The translations under genes and the position numbers were made by a program. A model generated the notes under the pieces. That model worked only from the letters and a program-made list of their open reading frames with translations. It made no database searches and was not told where the DNA came from. Positions 16,684 through 25,562 of a stretch of DNA of 25,873 bases are shown one piece after another (positions within the stretch are counted from its first letter, which is position 1; each line of letters begins with the position of its first letter). This DNA comes from Phytophthora quininea (lineage: Eukaryota; Oomycota; Peronosporomycetes; Peronosporales; Peronosporaceae), in assembly GCA_011947345.1 (NCBI GenBank), contig JAAVTG010000157.1:1-25873 (forward strand), given 5' to 3'.

Positions 16684-17588
16684 ATGGCCACGCGCGATAT
16701 TCGGTCGTTCTTCGGCGCGCCGCCGGCCAAGAAGCGCCGCACCGAGGCAGCAGAAGAGCCCAACAGCAAGTTGCCAGACGTTGCCAAAGACGGCGAGGAT
16801 AGCAGCGTCTCGGAGGAACAGAGTGCGACGCAACAGGAACTGACAGAGGCCGAAGGCGAGGCGCTACCCGTGACGAGCTTCACAGCGCTGCAGAAGAGCT
16901 CGAGTCTACGCTCGCTGCTGCACAGCTCCTGGTTCGCTCTGCTGGAGAAAGAGTTAAAAAGGGCTCGTTCCAGGCGCTGGCGAGGTTTCTGGAGGGCGAA
17001 GAGGGCCGCAAGAAGACGATCTACCCGCCGCCCTGCGATGTGTTCGCGGCGCTGCGAGACTGCGCCTTCAGCGACATCAAGGTGGTGATCCTGGGCCAAG
17101 ACCCATACCACGGCCCCCAGCAGGCGCACGGCCTCAGCTTCTCGGTGCGCGAGGGGATCCCGCCGCCGCCGAGCCTGAAAAACATCTTCAAAGAGGCCAT
17201 GAGTGACGTTGCCATCAAACGCCCCACTCACGGCTGTCTGTCGAGCTGGAGCCGCCAGGGTGTTCTGCTGCTCAACACAGTGCTGACTGTGCGGCGTGGA
17301 GAAGCCAACTCGCACCAAAAGAAGGGCTGGGAGCAGTTCACGGACGCGGTCATCTCCAAGATCAACAGCGAAGGCTCCAACGTCGTGTTCCTGCTCTGGG
17401 GGCGACCGGCGCAGCAGAAGGGAGCGCTCATCAACTCGAAGCGGCATCTCGTGGTGCGCTCCTCGCACCCGTCGCCACTAGGCGCCGCCAAGACCAATGC
17501 GCCGTTCCTGGGCTCCAAGTGCTTCTCGCGTGCCAACAGCTACCTCAAAGAGCATGGCAAGGAGCCCATCGACTGGAGCGTGGAGTAA
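16684..17588 (+). CDS. UNG: Uracil-DNA glycosylase, family 1
   Basis: Removes uracil from DNA, arising from cytosine deamination or dUTP incorporation, as the first step of base excision repair. The ATG at 16684 (ACAATGGCC) gives an N-terminus with a PCNA-binding-like box (T3..I6..F9F10) followed by a basic nuclear signal (PPAKKRR), as in nuclear UNG2. Then an acidic linker and the catalytic domain: GQDPYH with the water-activating Asp (17094-17111), [14 protein letters not shown], and the HPSPL loop with the catalytic His (about 17466), closing with KEPIDW. The frame breaks at an A5 run (16956-16960): before it [11 protein letters not shown], after it [15 protein letters not shown]. One added A restores a protein of 301 residues, close to the usual ~300. 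Probably a sequence error; if real, the gene is dead. Convergent with the ELMO gene, 103 bp apart. Confidence 0.95.
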
Positions 17589-17691
17589 CCGCACACTGCG
17601 CATGATGGCCTGGACGGATCTACTTGTTTGCTCGCGCCTCACGGCGTTATCTGCTACTACCTAATACAACAACAACAAATCGGCTCATGTA

Positions 17692-18996
17692 TCAACCTCG
17701 ATATGCGGTCTTGCGGAAGCTCCGGCATCGTGCTCGTTGCCGATAGCCCCAGACGTCCAATTCCGACAGCGTGAGCGGCGAGCGCCGTCGTGACAGGAAG
17801 GCGACGACCCGCACACGAGTTTCAACAAGAGCCTCTCGGAAGTGCATCAGCGTCGTTGTTGGATCGCGCTGCAGCTGCTGCTTCCAGACGCCGTCCATTA
17901 CCAGCAGCGCGTGGGCAAACACGTGAGCTAGCGCAATCTCGGCAGGCCCGCCCTCAGCGCACGCGATCTGGTGAGTGTACGCAGCAGATGCGAGTGAAGA
18001 CGCGTCGCCCATCAAGGCTGCGAAGCCGCGCAGTTCCGGATGCGACCGACTCGGTTGCCGCGATGTCTCCAGCTCTGCATTCTCCGTGCCACAGCATGGA
18101 CAAACCAGCGGCAGCGGCTCCTTGAGTTTCAAGTGGCACAGCAACATTTCCAGCAGGTTCAGCGCGCACAGACACACGGGAAGCGGTTTTCACGCAACAT
18201 GCGCTGCAGCGAACGGGCTGGAGTGAGCGACCTGTATACGTGGTCGAATCTGCCATGAAAACCCACCTTGAGCTCGTCGTTGAGGTGGTCCGAGAAGTAG
18301 AGCAGCATCCGGATGGCGAGCCGCCCAGAGGCGCGGAGATCGGACACCGGGTCGTCGTTCTGCAAGCAAAGCGAACTATACAAGTCAGTCCTCTGTACCC
18401 CACCAAGAACAAGAGGATCGCACTTGAAAGCCGACGTCTCGCCAGCGCACGTTCACTCGGCCTTCGTAGGGCAGCGTGGGGAAGACGCCGCCCCACAGGT
18501 GCTGCAGCATGTCGGCATCCTCTGTAGAGAGCGTCCCAAGTCAGTCTCTTTTCCGACTTTCCCCTCCGATTCGAGCAGTGCGCACCTGGTAGCACTGGGT
18601 CGAAGTGTTCGCGTGCTGTCTGCCGCAGCGCGTAGATCTCCCCATCTGATAGCAACCAGGGACCATCAGTGTGGTGAGTTTCTCGGGCCAAATCGACGGT
18701 CGCACCTGCGCGCTCGTGGCAAAGTCCTCGTAGCCTCCGACGCGGTCCGGGAAGATCCACTTCCAGCAGGGCCAGCGGCTGCAGGGCTGGCAGCACAGCG
18801 GCCGCTTGTCCAGCTCCTCGTCCTCCCTCAAGTGGCCGTTGCTGGTGGCGACCCCGTTGGCGTAGACCGCTCCGTTGTGACTCCCATTGCCAGCCGAGAG
18901 ATACCGTGAGAGGCAGTCGGGCGAGCGTGCGTCGTCCGCGGCGTCGTCGGTGTCAGCGTCGGCGTCGCCGGCCAGAAGCGGACGGGACGCGTCCAT
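17692..18996 (-). CDS. ELMO-domain protein, five exons
   Basis: ELMO/CED-12 domain proteins act in Rac or Arf GTPase signalling and cytoskeletal or membrane control. Exons on the minus strand: 18996-18706, 18637-18586, 18521-18424, 18359-18267 and 18203-17692. Introns are 63-68 bp, all with GTG donors and AG acceptors. The first acceptor is the least sure: GGGGAG at 18638 keeps the frame, TATCAG does not. The ELMO core reads EIYALRQTAREHFDP, then DMLQHLWGGVFPTL, EGRV, RWRDVGFQ, NDDPVSDLRASGRLAIRMLLYFSDH, then ENRFP and NLLEMLLCHLKL. The N-terminal ~95 residues hold a Cys/Trp-rich stretch (LCCQPCSRWPCWKW). A frame break at CCC (18178-18180) after ENRFP needs one added base; this gives 348 residues. 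The ATG at 18996 is the first in frame. Confidence 0.85.
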
Positions 18997-19022
18997 GATC
19001 CTGCTGGATACAATACAATTGT

Positions 19023-19367
19023 CTAATAACGAGGCTCGTTAAACGAGCTGGGGAGTCGAGCCAAGCCACGGCGGCGTCGGGGTCGGGGTCGGAAAGCTCG
19101 CTCTGTCTGGCAAGAAACGTCGATCTTAGCTCTCGGGGAGATGTCGACGAGGAGGGCTTGAGTACGCTTCCCCAAGACGACCGCGAGTTTGGCTCTTAGC
19201 CTCTCGGCACACGCCGCTGCAGACACTGGACTCGACCACTGCGTTGCGCGCCATACATGTCCTTGTCCAGGGGTGTCTGCAGTTCGAGCGCATTCGCGGC
19301 AATTTGGGGCGGCATTGACCAGCAAGCGCCAGCACGGGAAACTTGACCGAGTTGAACCGCTGTCACC
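19023..19367. promoter_or_regulatory. Shared upstream region of two divergent genes
   Basis: The intergenic region between the ELMO start (18996, minus) and the putative plus-strand start at 19368. It contains a perfect 15-bp inverted repeat GCTCGTTAAACGAGC (19034-19048), 38 bp upstream of the ELMO ATG, a possible binding site for a dimeric regulator. No clear initiator element was found. Short frames here look non-coding. Confidence 0.4.
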
Positions 19368-19832
19368 ATGGATACATCAGCTACCGGCGGCGAACTGCAG
19401 CACATGTGGCTCTGCTGGCGCTGAGTCGCGTCGTCGTCGAGCGACGGCGGAAGCTGCATGGGAAGCGAGCCTCACCGTCTCCACAGAGCAAGGCCACAAT
19501 AGGTGCTGGCTGGGCAGCACTGCCAAGCAGCACGAGGAACTAGAGCAGACCCCGCCCGACACGAAGGCCAAGTTGCCGTTCGCTTCAAGCTGATACCGGC
19601 TGGAACTCGTCGTGTCGCGACTGACGCCCACGGTACTTTCTCGTCGTGGCATCGCGCCGCCACGCCTCTGCAGGCGGCCACGAGCACGCATGGGGGAGGG
19701 GCTCTGTGGGTCGCAGGCCTCGACGCCGCCGTGGAGACCGCCTTCGCTGCACGCGTTGCCGCTACGTCGGGACGCTGGCGGTCTGGTCCGGAAGCCAGGC
19801 TTTTGAAAATGGCTCGCCAACAACCGTGGTGA
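19368..19832 (+). CDS. Small gene of unknown function
   Basis: An ATG in strong context (TCACCATGG) at 19368 opens 18 codons ending in TGA (19422). A second frame then reads EAAWEASLTVSTEQGHNRCW and TAKQHEELEQTPPDTK (to 19575), and a third reads VAVRFKLIPAGTRR..., ALWVAGLDAAVETAF and ARLLKMARQQPW, ending in TGA at 19830-19832. Adding one G at GAAGGCC (about 19564) fuses the second and third into a natural-looking protein. The join of the first segment is less clear: a one-base over-call or an intron. About 155 residues, with no recognised domain. It is divergent from the ELMO gene and convergent with the bHLH-PAS gene (190 bp apart). Amino-acid composition and GC-rich third positions support coding. 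Confidence 0.45.
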
Positions 19833-20022
19833 TCGTCTGCCTGCTGCATTGCATTGAGCTTAACCTTACTAGCACACACTACACACGCACTCACACGCTA
19901 CTCCTGCACGCTCTTCTCTCGACTCTTTATCGGACTTGACCTCTCAACGGGTCGGCTTTAGCCACCGACACACACGCCGCCTTATAGTATACACGCTCGC
20001 TGGGGCAGCAGCAGCCAACAGC

Positions 20023-21146
20023 CTACAGCTGCACGTCGGTCACGGCCTCGACAGCTTTCGAGCTATCGGCCACCTCGGTCTCCGCGGCCGACTCCTCCTC
20101 GGCAGACGTCTCGGCGGCCTCCTCGTGAGCGGCCTCGTCCTCCTTCTTGACCTCCGCCGGCCTGGCGGGCGCGAGCTGCTGCTGCTGCGACTCGACGGGG
20201 ATCAGACTGAACTCCACGTTCGTGGCCTTGCCGCCGTCGTCCGTCACGATCGCGGCCACCAGATGCACGGGCACGGCGCTGCCCCCGCAACGGTGGCCTT
20301 CACGAGCGCGCTCGTGGACTGCTTGGTCTCGCGCACCTTTTGCATGATGCTATCTAACTTGTCCTGGTCGGCGCACAGGTAGGCGCGCAGCGTCTTTTGC
20401 TTCTTGAGCGCGGGCTCCGTCTGGCCCGTGTGCTGCACGAAGGCGCCGTTGAACGTCACCGTCTGCAGACTCATGTCCACGACCACGCGGGGCGTCGTGG
20501 TCTTCTGGAAGCAGCCGCGCACGACCTTGTCTGCGCCCGAGGTCGACTTTTGCGCCTGTACGCGGAAGGCCTCGGCCTGCTTCTCGGCGCGCTCGGCCTT
20601 TTGCTTGGCGATCAGCAGGTTGTTGCGCAGCATCTCGATGTAGTGCGAGGCGTTGTCCAGGATGGACTGCTTATTCTTCTTGGTCTGCACGCCGGCCTCG
20701 TCCAGCATCTCCTTGAGCTGGTTGATGCGGTCGTTGAGCTTGAACATGCGCTTCTTCTCCTTCAGGTTCAGGTCCTCGCGCGACCGCTTGGCGCCGCTGC
20801 GCGCGCTCGAGGGCGTGATGACGGCGCCGTTGGCGTACTCGTAGTCCGAGGACACGTGCAGCATCTGCGCGCCCATCTGCGCCGGCGGCGGTAGTAGCGG
20901 CGCGCCGCCGTGCACGTTCATCATGATGGGCTCGTGCTCGTACTTGGGGGCCATGCCGTTCTGCGGCGTCATGGCGGCGGCCGCGTGCTGGGGCGTGCCC
21001 TGGTGCACCATCTGGCTGTAGTCGCCCACCATGGCCGGCTGCGGCTGCTGCATGTAGAGCTTGGGGCGCTCGCCGCTCTGCTGCGCGGCGGCGTAGCTCA
21101 TGGCGGGCGAGGCCGTGTAGCCGTACTCGGACGTGGGGGCCAGCAT
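20023..21146 (-). CDS. bHLH-PAS transcription factor
   Basis: Probable DNA-binding regulator. The ATG at 21146 (MLAPTSEYGY) follows a start-site match by about 80 bp. Residues 1-110 are Gln/Pro/Met-rich, like an activation domain. A basic helix-loop-helix follows at about 120-175: KRSREDLNLKEKKR, FKLNDRINQLKEML, a TKKNKQS loop, and ILDNASHYIEML. A short coiled coil (KQKAERAEKQAEAF) follows. A PAS-like fold at 205-310 reads GCFQKTTTPRVVVDMSL, VTFNGAFVQHTGQ, then LVAAIVTDDGG and VEFSLIPV. The C-terminus is Glu/Ala-rich. The frame breaks at a G5 run (C5 at 20282-20286 on the plus strand) between VKATVAG and AVPVHLVAAIV; one added G joins them, giving 374 residues. Which dimer partner it uses cannot be told. 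A MULE-like MITE lies just upstream of its start site. Confidence 0.85.
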
Positions 21147-21222
21147 CGGGGTCGGGCGAAGGAAAAGAAAGTCGGGCTTCGGTGGGGCGACGAGCGGCTC
21201 GACTGGAGGTGCGCGCGCGGGA

Positions 21223-21239
21223 GCCAAACGGAAAATGAG
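21223..21239 (-). promoter_or_regulatory. Oomycete initiator-type start site of the bHLH-PAS gene
   Basis: On the minus strand CTCATTTTCCGTTTGG matches the oomycete core promoter (YTCATTYY initiator with the adjoining flanking element). It lies about 80 bp upstream of the ATG at 21146 and about 60 bp downstream of the MITE edge at 21302. Confidence 0.6.
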
Positions 21240-21301
21240 AAGCAGCTGGCTGGCGCCCCCGGGCAGAGAGGCGGTTCACCGCCCGTCCAAAATCCAGCAT
21301 C

Positions 21302-21351
21302 GAGGAATTACCTTTTCTCAGTGGAAAAGAACGTCGATTTGTCGACAAGTG
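21302..21351 (+). repeat. Left TIR of the MITE
   Basis: Matches the complement of 21862-21911 with one mismatch (T versus G at about the fourteenth base). After base 50 the arms diverge, but both then carry GTGCAAG. Confidence 0.9.
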
Positions 21352-21563
21352 GTGCAAGCAAAATCTAAGTGGCATCTCTTCTAGCGCACCAAACGACCAG
21401 CTCGCTGCTTCTCGGGTGCCATCAATACAGGAACGCAGGATCTTGCGTTGAAGGACACGACCACTTTGAGATTTCGCCCCCATCTAACGGCGTGGTCATG
21501 GTCGCTGCCTTGATAGAGGCGGCAGCCTCGCAGACTTCCCTCGTTTGAAAGGCACTACTCGTT

Positions 21564-21594
21564 GGACCGCACGGCATGGACTACCGTGCGGTCC
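21564..21594. repeat. Perfect hairpin inside the MITE
   Basis: GGACCGCACGG (21564-21574), a 9-base loop, and CCGTGCGGTCC (21584-21594). Could act in secondary structure or small-RNA production; no direct evidence. Confidence 0.85.
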
Positions 21595-21861
21595 CGATGT
21601 TCACGGATCGCTGTTCAATGAACAGAAGTACTAGGAAAAGTGGCCTTCTCAACGAAATATGCAACCATCCCCGTGGCTGGCCCTTGCTGGCATTTGCATT
21701 AGCCATAATTTCCAGCTCCAGCTTGAGGGTAGCCGTTTTCAGTAGTTCCCCAGCTGACACTGACGGAGCTTTCACAACTCTAGGGTGTGTTGGCGAATGC
21801 GAACGAGGGTTAAGCAAGCCGCATCAACAAGTATTATACTTTGCAAGTACTTGCACGACCT

Positions 21862-21911
21862 CACTTGTCGACAAATCGACGTTCTTTTCCACTGAGACAA
21901 GGTAATTCCTC
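21862..21911 (-). repeat. Right TIR of the MITE
   Basis: Inverted partner of 21302-21351; followed directly by the right copy of the 9-bp duplication (21912-21920). Confidence 0.9.
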
Positions 21912-21920
21912 TCCAGCATC

Positions 21921-22537
21921 AGCGCGCCAGAAAAACTCGTTGCCTTGCCGGGGAAAGCAAGAAGTGTTGCTTATTATGCCTCATATCTGCTGCAGTCCAT
22001 TTCGTTCTAGGCGCTGCTGCTGTAAAATCGTCGGAGTCGTCGTGCAAGTCAAATATAAACCCCGTTGTGATCACTGCTTGCGAGTCTGCTCGTGATGGTG
22101 TTCCCCAACGGCAGTGCGAAGAGTTGCTCAATGGCATTCTGAAGTGAATGCAACTTGTATAATGCTCGCCATTGCCAACTTGTGTTGGAGACTCCATTGG
22201 CAGTCATAGTGTCACACAAAGTTGAGCAGTCCCCTCTTGATGCATCCGTTCGAACCACTGGAGGTGTTCGTCAAGATCAGTGGCAGGCAGTCGAAGGACA
22301 TGTGTGCACGTCGGTACGCGGCGCAGCGAACATGGCCGCATAGCTTCAACAACGGAGCCTGACAAGGCTCCTGTTGCTTCTTCTTGCATCGACAGCTTTC
22401 ATCGCACTGTTTGTGTTGTGTTAACACGTGTTATTCATGTACTATCTACTACCACCGAACATGGACTATTGCCACTTTCGAATTGTGCCACCTGATTACA
22501 CATATTGGACCGGAAATCGCGCCATCAGGCGATTGCC
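21921..22537. other. Upstream region of the next gene, no supported CDS
   Basis: Several 60-90-codon frames on both strands, none with a motif. The minus-strand frame at 21919-22197 has a slightly protein-like reading (ITTGFIFDLHDDSDDF, then RTKWTAADMRHNKQH) that fails to extend; it may be the end of a decayed repeat. The promoter of the gene starting at 22538 must lie here, but I cannot place a clear initiator. Confidence 0.4.
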
Positions 22538-25483
22538 ATGGACCCGGAGGAGCGCCGCAAGCGCCACGGTACGTCGCTCGCTGCTCGTCTTCTACGCCCC
22601 ACGGGGCAGTCTCTCTCTATGCTGCGCAAACCTTGCTGATGCTTGCCTCGCGCGCCGTCTGCCCCGCAAAGAGCTCAACTACGGTGTCTACAACTTCCGC
22701 GACGTCAAGCAGTACTTCTCTCGCCAGGGCTGGCGCTTCATGCGCGGCCCCGAGCTGAGCTACGACCACTTCTACGTTAAGCCAGGCAAGAACCCGCACA
22801 ACCCGCAGCACACGGAGGGCGTCGACTATTTCCTGGGCGAGGCGGCGCTCGTGGCGTACGCGCGTAGGGAAAGATCTTTGGCCCCGAGTCGGACCCGCTG
22901 GCATCCGCGCCGCCTGCGGTCATCCCCGTGTCGGCCAAGACCAGGCGGCGCGCCCGCAGCGCCAGCCAGACGAGAGGCGTCGGCCTTGGCCTCGGTAGTG
23001 ACGGCGAGCACGATAACGTCAATGACAGCGATGACAGTCAGCACAGGCACCACCACCGCAAACGTAAGCGCAAACACCACGGACACAGGCACAGATCCTC
23101 GTCCGAGCACAGGGTTGGGAACAGCGCGCAGAACCCCATCGCCCTGTACTCAGACGACGGTGACGAAGAATTTGAACAAAAGCCTGCAGGTGTTGCCACA
23201 GACAATACCTGTGGCATGGAAGAGGACGACGAGCAAGAGGAGGAAGAGGAGTGGACGGGGCCAGACACGGGCGGCGACCTTGATCACGAAGAATCAGATG
23301 CTGCTTCATCGTCACTGCTGGAGGACGAAGCTGGCACGGATGATCTGGAGGACGACGACCTAGAAATCATTGAGAAAGGCAAGACAATGGCGAACTCGCA
23401 TAGAGGTAAAGAACACTCCTCTGTCGAGGCCCCCGTGGAAAGAATTCGGAGAGCGCTCCCACCAATGGTAAGCCCAAGGCCGCTTTCAATAGCGCAAAGA
23501 AATCCTCGCGATCTACGTCCGACCATGGCCCACGACCGCTACTGAAGACTTCAAACGGGAAACACAAGAAAGCCAAAAAGCGTGAGGAAAGCAAATCGGC
23601 CGACAATACTCGGCCAGCGGCGTCAAACACGTGCAATGGTCATCGCAACGGGAAAAAACGCCATCGAGAAGTCATGCGATCCACGAGAAGAATCCTCGGG
23701 AAGAAAAAGAGGTCGGCCCCACGGAGCTTGCTGGAGAGATTAAGGACGAACGACGCGGGCAGCGATCAGAGTGGAGGGCGTCGCAACAGCGAAGACAACA
23801 GCTTCAATCTGCCTGTGAAGAAGTTTGGCGAATCACCTCCTCGTCAGCCGCCGTCAAGAGCACATTCGAGGTCAAGAAGTAAAAGTGCTCCATCGTCTCC
23901 TGCAACCACAACCAGCCCACCACCAGATGCCGGGATCGACCTGATGGAAGACGAGCTTCAGACCATGCAGCTTACGCAGCCAACGCAGCAAGATCCAACC
24001 GTGGAGGAGGAAGAAGCGGATATGGCGCCAGAAGCAGGGCCAAACCACTCGCAATCGGCCATGCCTTCGAGCCATGCCGTATCTCCTGATCGGGTGACGC
24101 CCAACTCTTCACCCTCTCCCCGGTCCTCACCGTCACGTTCATGCAGCACAGAGAAGCAGGACGATAGCAGTGACTCGCGGATTTGGATGGATTTGACGCA
24201 GGTGGTGTTGCCTCCTGACTGCGACGGCCAATATCATGTTCGCGTGACTGAATCAAATGGAAAGCCGCCAGCGTATACAATATGGATGGAGAATCTGTCC
24301 TCTTGCGAGCAGCGTACATGCAGTTTCACAGCGACCCAGGAACTTCCTGGAGCAAAACCCGACTTGTGCGTGCCCACGCCTGCCGTACTGACAGCGCTGT
24401 TTCGGTCACTGAGTAGCCAGCCTGATGTCTCCGTGATCGGTGGGCCAGAACCTCGGGCAACAGCAGAATCGAAGCCGTCGGTTGAAAAGGCGGACGTGGA
24501 GCTGCGAACATCCATTGCTGAAAAGAGGCCAGGTGACAATGGTGATGGCGGTGGTGGAAACGAGCTAACGTTGATTGTTGCATATCCTGCACTCGATCTC
24601 TTTCGAGTCGAACACAACTTCCCCATGAGGTTGGTGCCGACCGGCCAACGCATGCAGCATCTTATTGAGGAGCTGGGGCGCATGAAAAGTCGACTCGCGC
24701 AAGTCCAAGCAGACCGAGACAGCTTGTGCGAGCAGCTCCGACAAGTCGAGGAAGCGAGCGAGCGAGCGATTTCCCAACGCATTGAGGCTGAAGTGGCGGA
24801 AAAGTTGGCGAGCCAAAGTGCGCAACCTCCGGGTCAGCAGGAAGTGGCGCAGCGTGTGGAGAAACTCGTGCTCGAGAAGACCAAAGCTATCGTGGACCAA
24901 CACGAAAAAGAGAAAATCGAGCAAGAGCGAGCAAGGAGGTGGGTATACATGCGCTCCAACTGGATGGTGGCGTTCCATCCGTGCCAAGCGCTGATCGCTG
25001 CCACCGCTGGCGACGAAGGAACCTCTCTGCTCCGACCAACAGAGCGACCTACCCAACGAACACACGTAGTGGAATGGCGCGAGATCGTAGAGACTGCGGA
25101 GTCCTTCTTCCAGCCGACTGGTACGCGATCTGTGAGCGTCAAGTGCAATGGTCTGTATCAACTCAATGCCAATGTGAGTCATGGCAGCTTTGTTCATATG
25201 ATGGTCGTGATAACCGCGGGGAGTGCTGATGGCAGTGCTTCTGCTGCTGCTGCTGGCGGCGCCCCAGGGAAATTGCCCCACGAAGGTGTTGTTGTACGAC
25301 AATAAGCGGCGAGAGTCCCGTGTGGACCAAACGCTGCATTTGCGCGCGTGGGACCAAGTTTCGGTGGAGCTCCGACTTCGGGACTCGACCGAGCCGGAAT
25401 CGGCGGAGACGTGGCTGCGGTCGCCCATTCCGAGCCACAACCGGCTCATGGTCGTGGTTCTCGATGAGCACGCCGAGCAGTAA
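22538..25483 (+). CDS. Large unknown protein: N-terminal module, coiled coil, C1q-like end
   Basis: The ATG at 22538 (GCCATGG) opens exon 1 (MDPEERRKRH). A 103-bp intron (22569-22671, GTACGT...GCAAAG) joins it to ELNYGVYNFRDVKQYFSRQGW, RFMRGPELSYDHFYVKPGK and EGVDYFLGEAALVAYARR, a conserved-looking aromatic module of a kind I associate with stramenopile proteins of unknown role. Then long acidic and Lys/Ser-rich disordered tracts with nuclear-type basic clusters (HHHRKRKRKHHGHRH). A globular piece follows (IWMDLTQVVLPPDCDGQYHV), then a coiled coil (24640-24945), then VEWREIVETAESFF, NGLYQLNANVSHG and DQVSVELRLRD, resembling a C1q/TNF jelly roll. Three frame breaks are seen: A3 at 22870-22872 (one A missing), C5 at 23430-23434 (one C missing), and near 25262-25268 (one base extra). 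With these corrected it has 947 residues. Function unknown. Confidence 0.75.
22569..22671 (+). other. Intron 1 of the large unknown gene
   Basis: 103 bp, GTACGT donor and GCAAAG acceptor. Splicing joins CAC G to AG CTC AAC, keeping the frame. Confidence 0.7.
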
Positions 25484-25537
25484 GGCAAGCAAGCATCAAG
25501 GACAATTTGAGTGACCTTCGTGTCAAGAAAATATGCA

Positions 25538-25555
25538 CCGGCAAATAGCTGCCGG
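25538..25555. repeat. Short hairpin after the stop codon
   Basis: CCGGCA-AATAGC-TGCCGG, 55 bp after the stop of the large gene and between two convergent genes. Could be part of 3'-end signals; six base pairs only. Confidence 0.4.
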
Positions 25556-25562
25556 ATTAATA

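Larger units (their letters stand above)
21302..21911. mobile_element. MULE-like MITE with 9-bp target duplication
   Basis: A 610-bp non-autonomous element. The ends are inverted repeats of about 50 bp with one mismatch (left 21302-21351, right 21911-21862), starting GAGGAATTACC and containing CAGTGGAAAAGAACGTCG. It is flanked by perfect 9-bp direct repeats TCCAGCATC (21293-21301 and 21912-21920). Long TIRs and a 9-bp duplication are the marks of Mutator-like elements. The interior has no transposase. It contains a perfect 11-bp-stem hairpin (21564-21594). It is inserted about 60 bp upstream of the start site of the bHLH-PAS gene. Confidence 0.9.

Noticed and set aside
16954..16976. Very short intron (GTTAAAAAGG...TTCCAG) instead of a frameshift in UNG
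   Set aside because: About 21 bases is too short for splicing, and its removal would delete conserved residues; one added A gives a better protein.
16452..17468. 338-codon minus-strand frame over UNG
   Set aside because: Antisense to a clear glycosylase; composition typical of a shadow frame.
21241..21483. N-terminal extension of the bHLH-PAS gene on the minus strand
   Set aside because: The upstream frame starts at a TTG, lies before the predicted start site and runs into the MITE; the ATG at 21146 is preferred.
22428..22537. Upstream extension of the large gene's first frame
   Set aside because: The same frame number continues by chance; the GCCATGG start with a good intron at 22569 explains exon 1 better.
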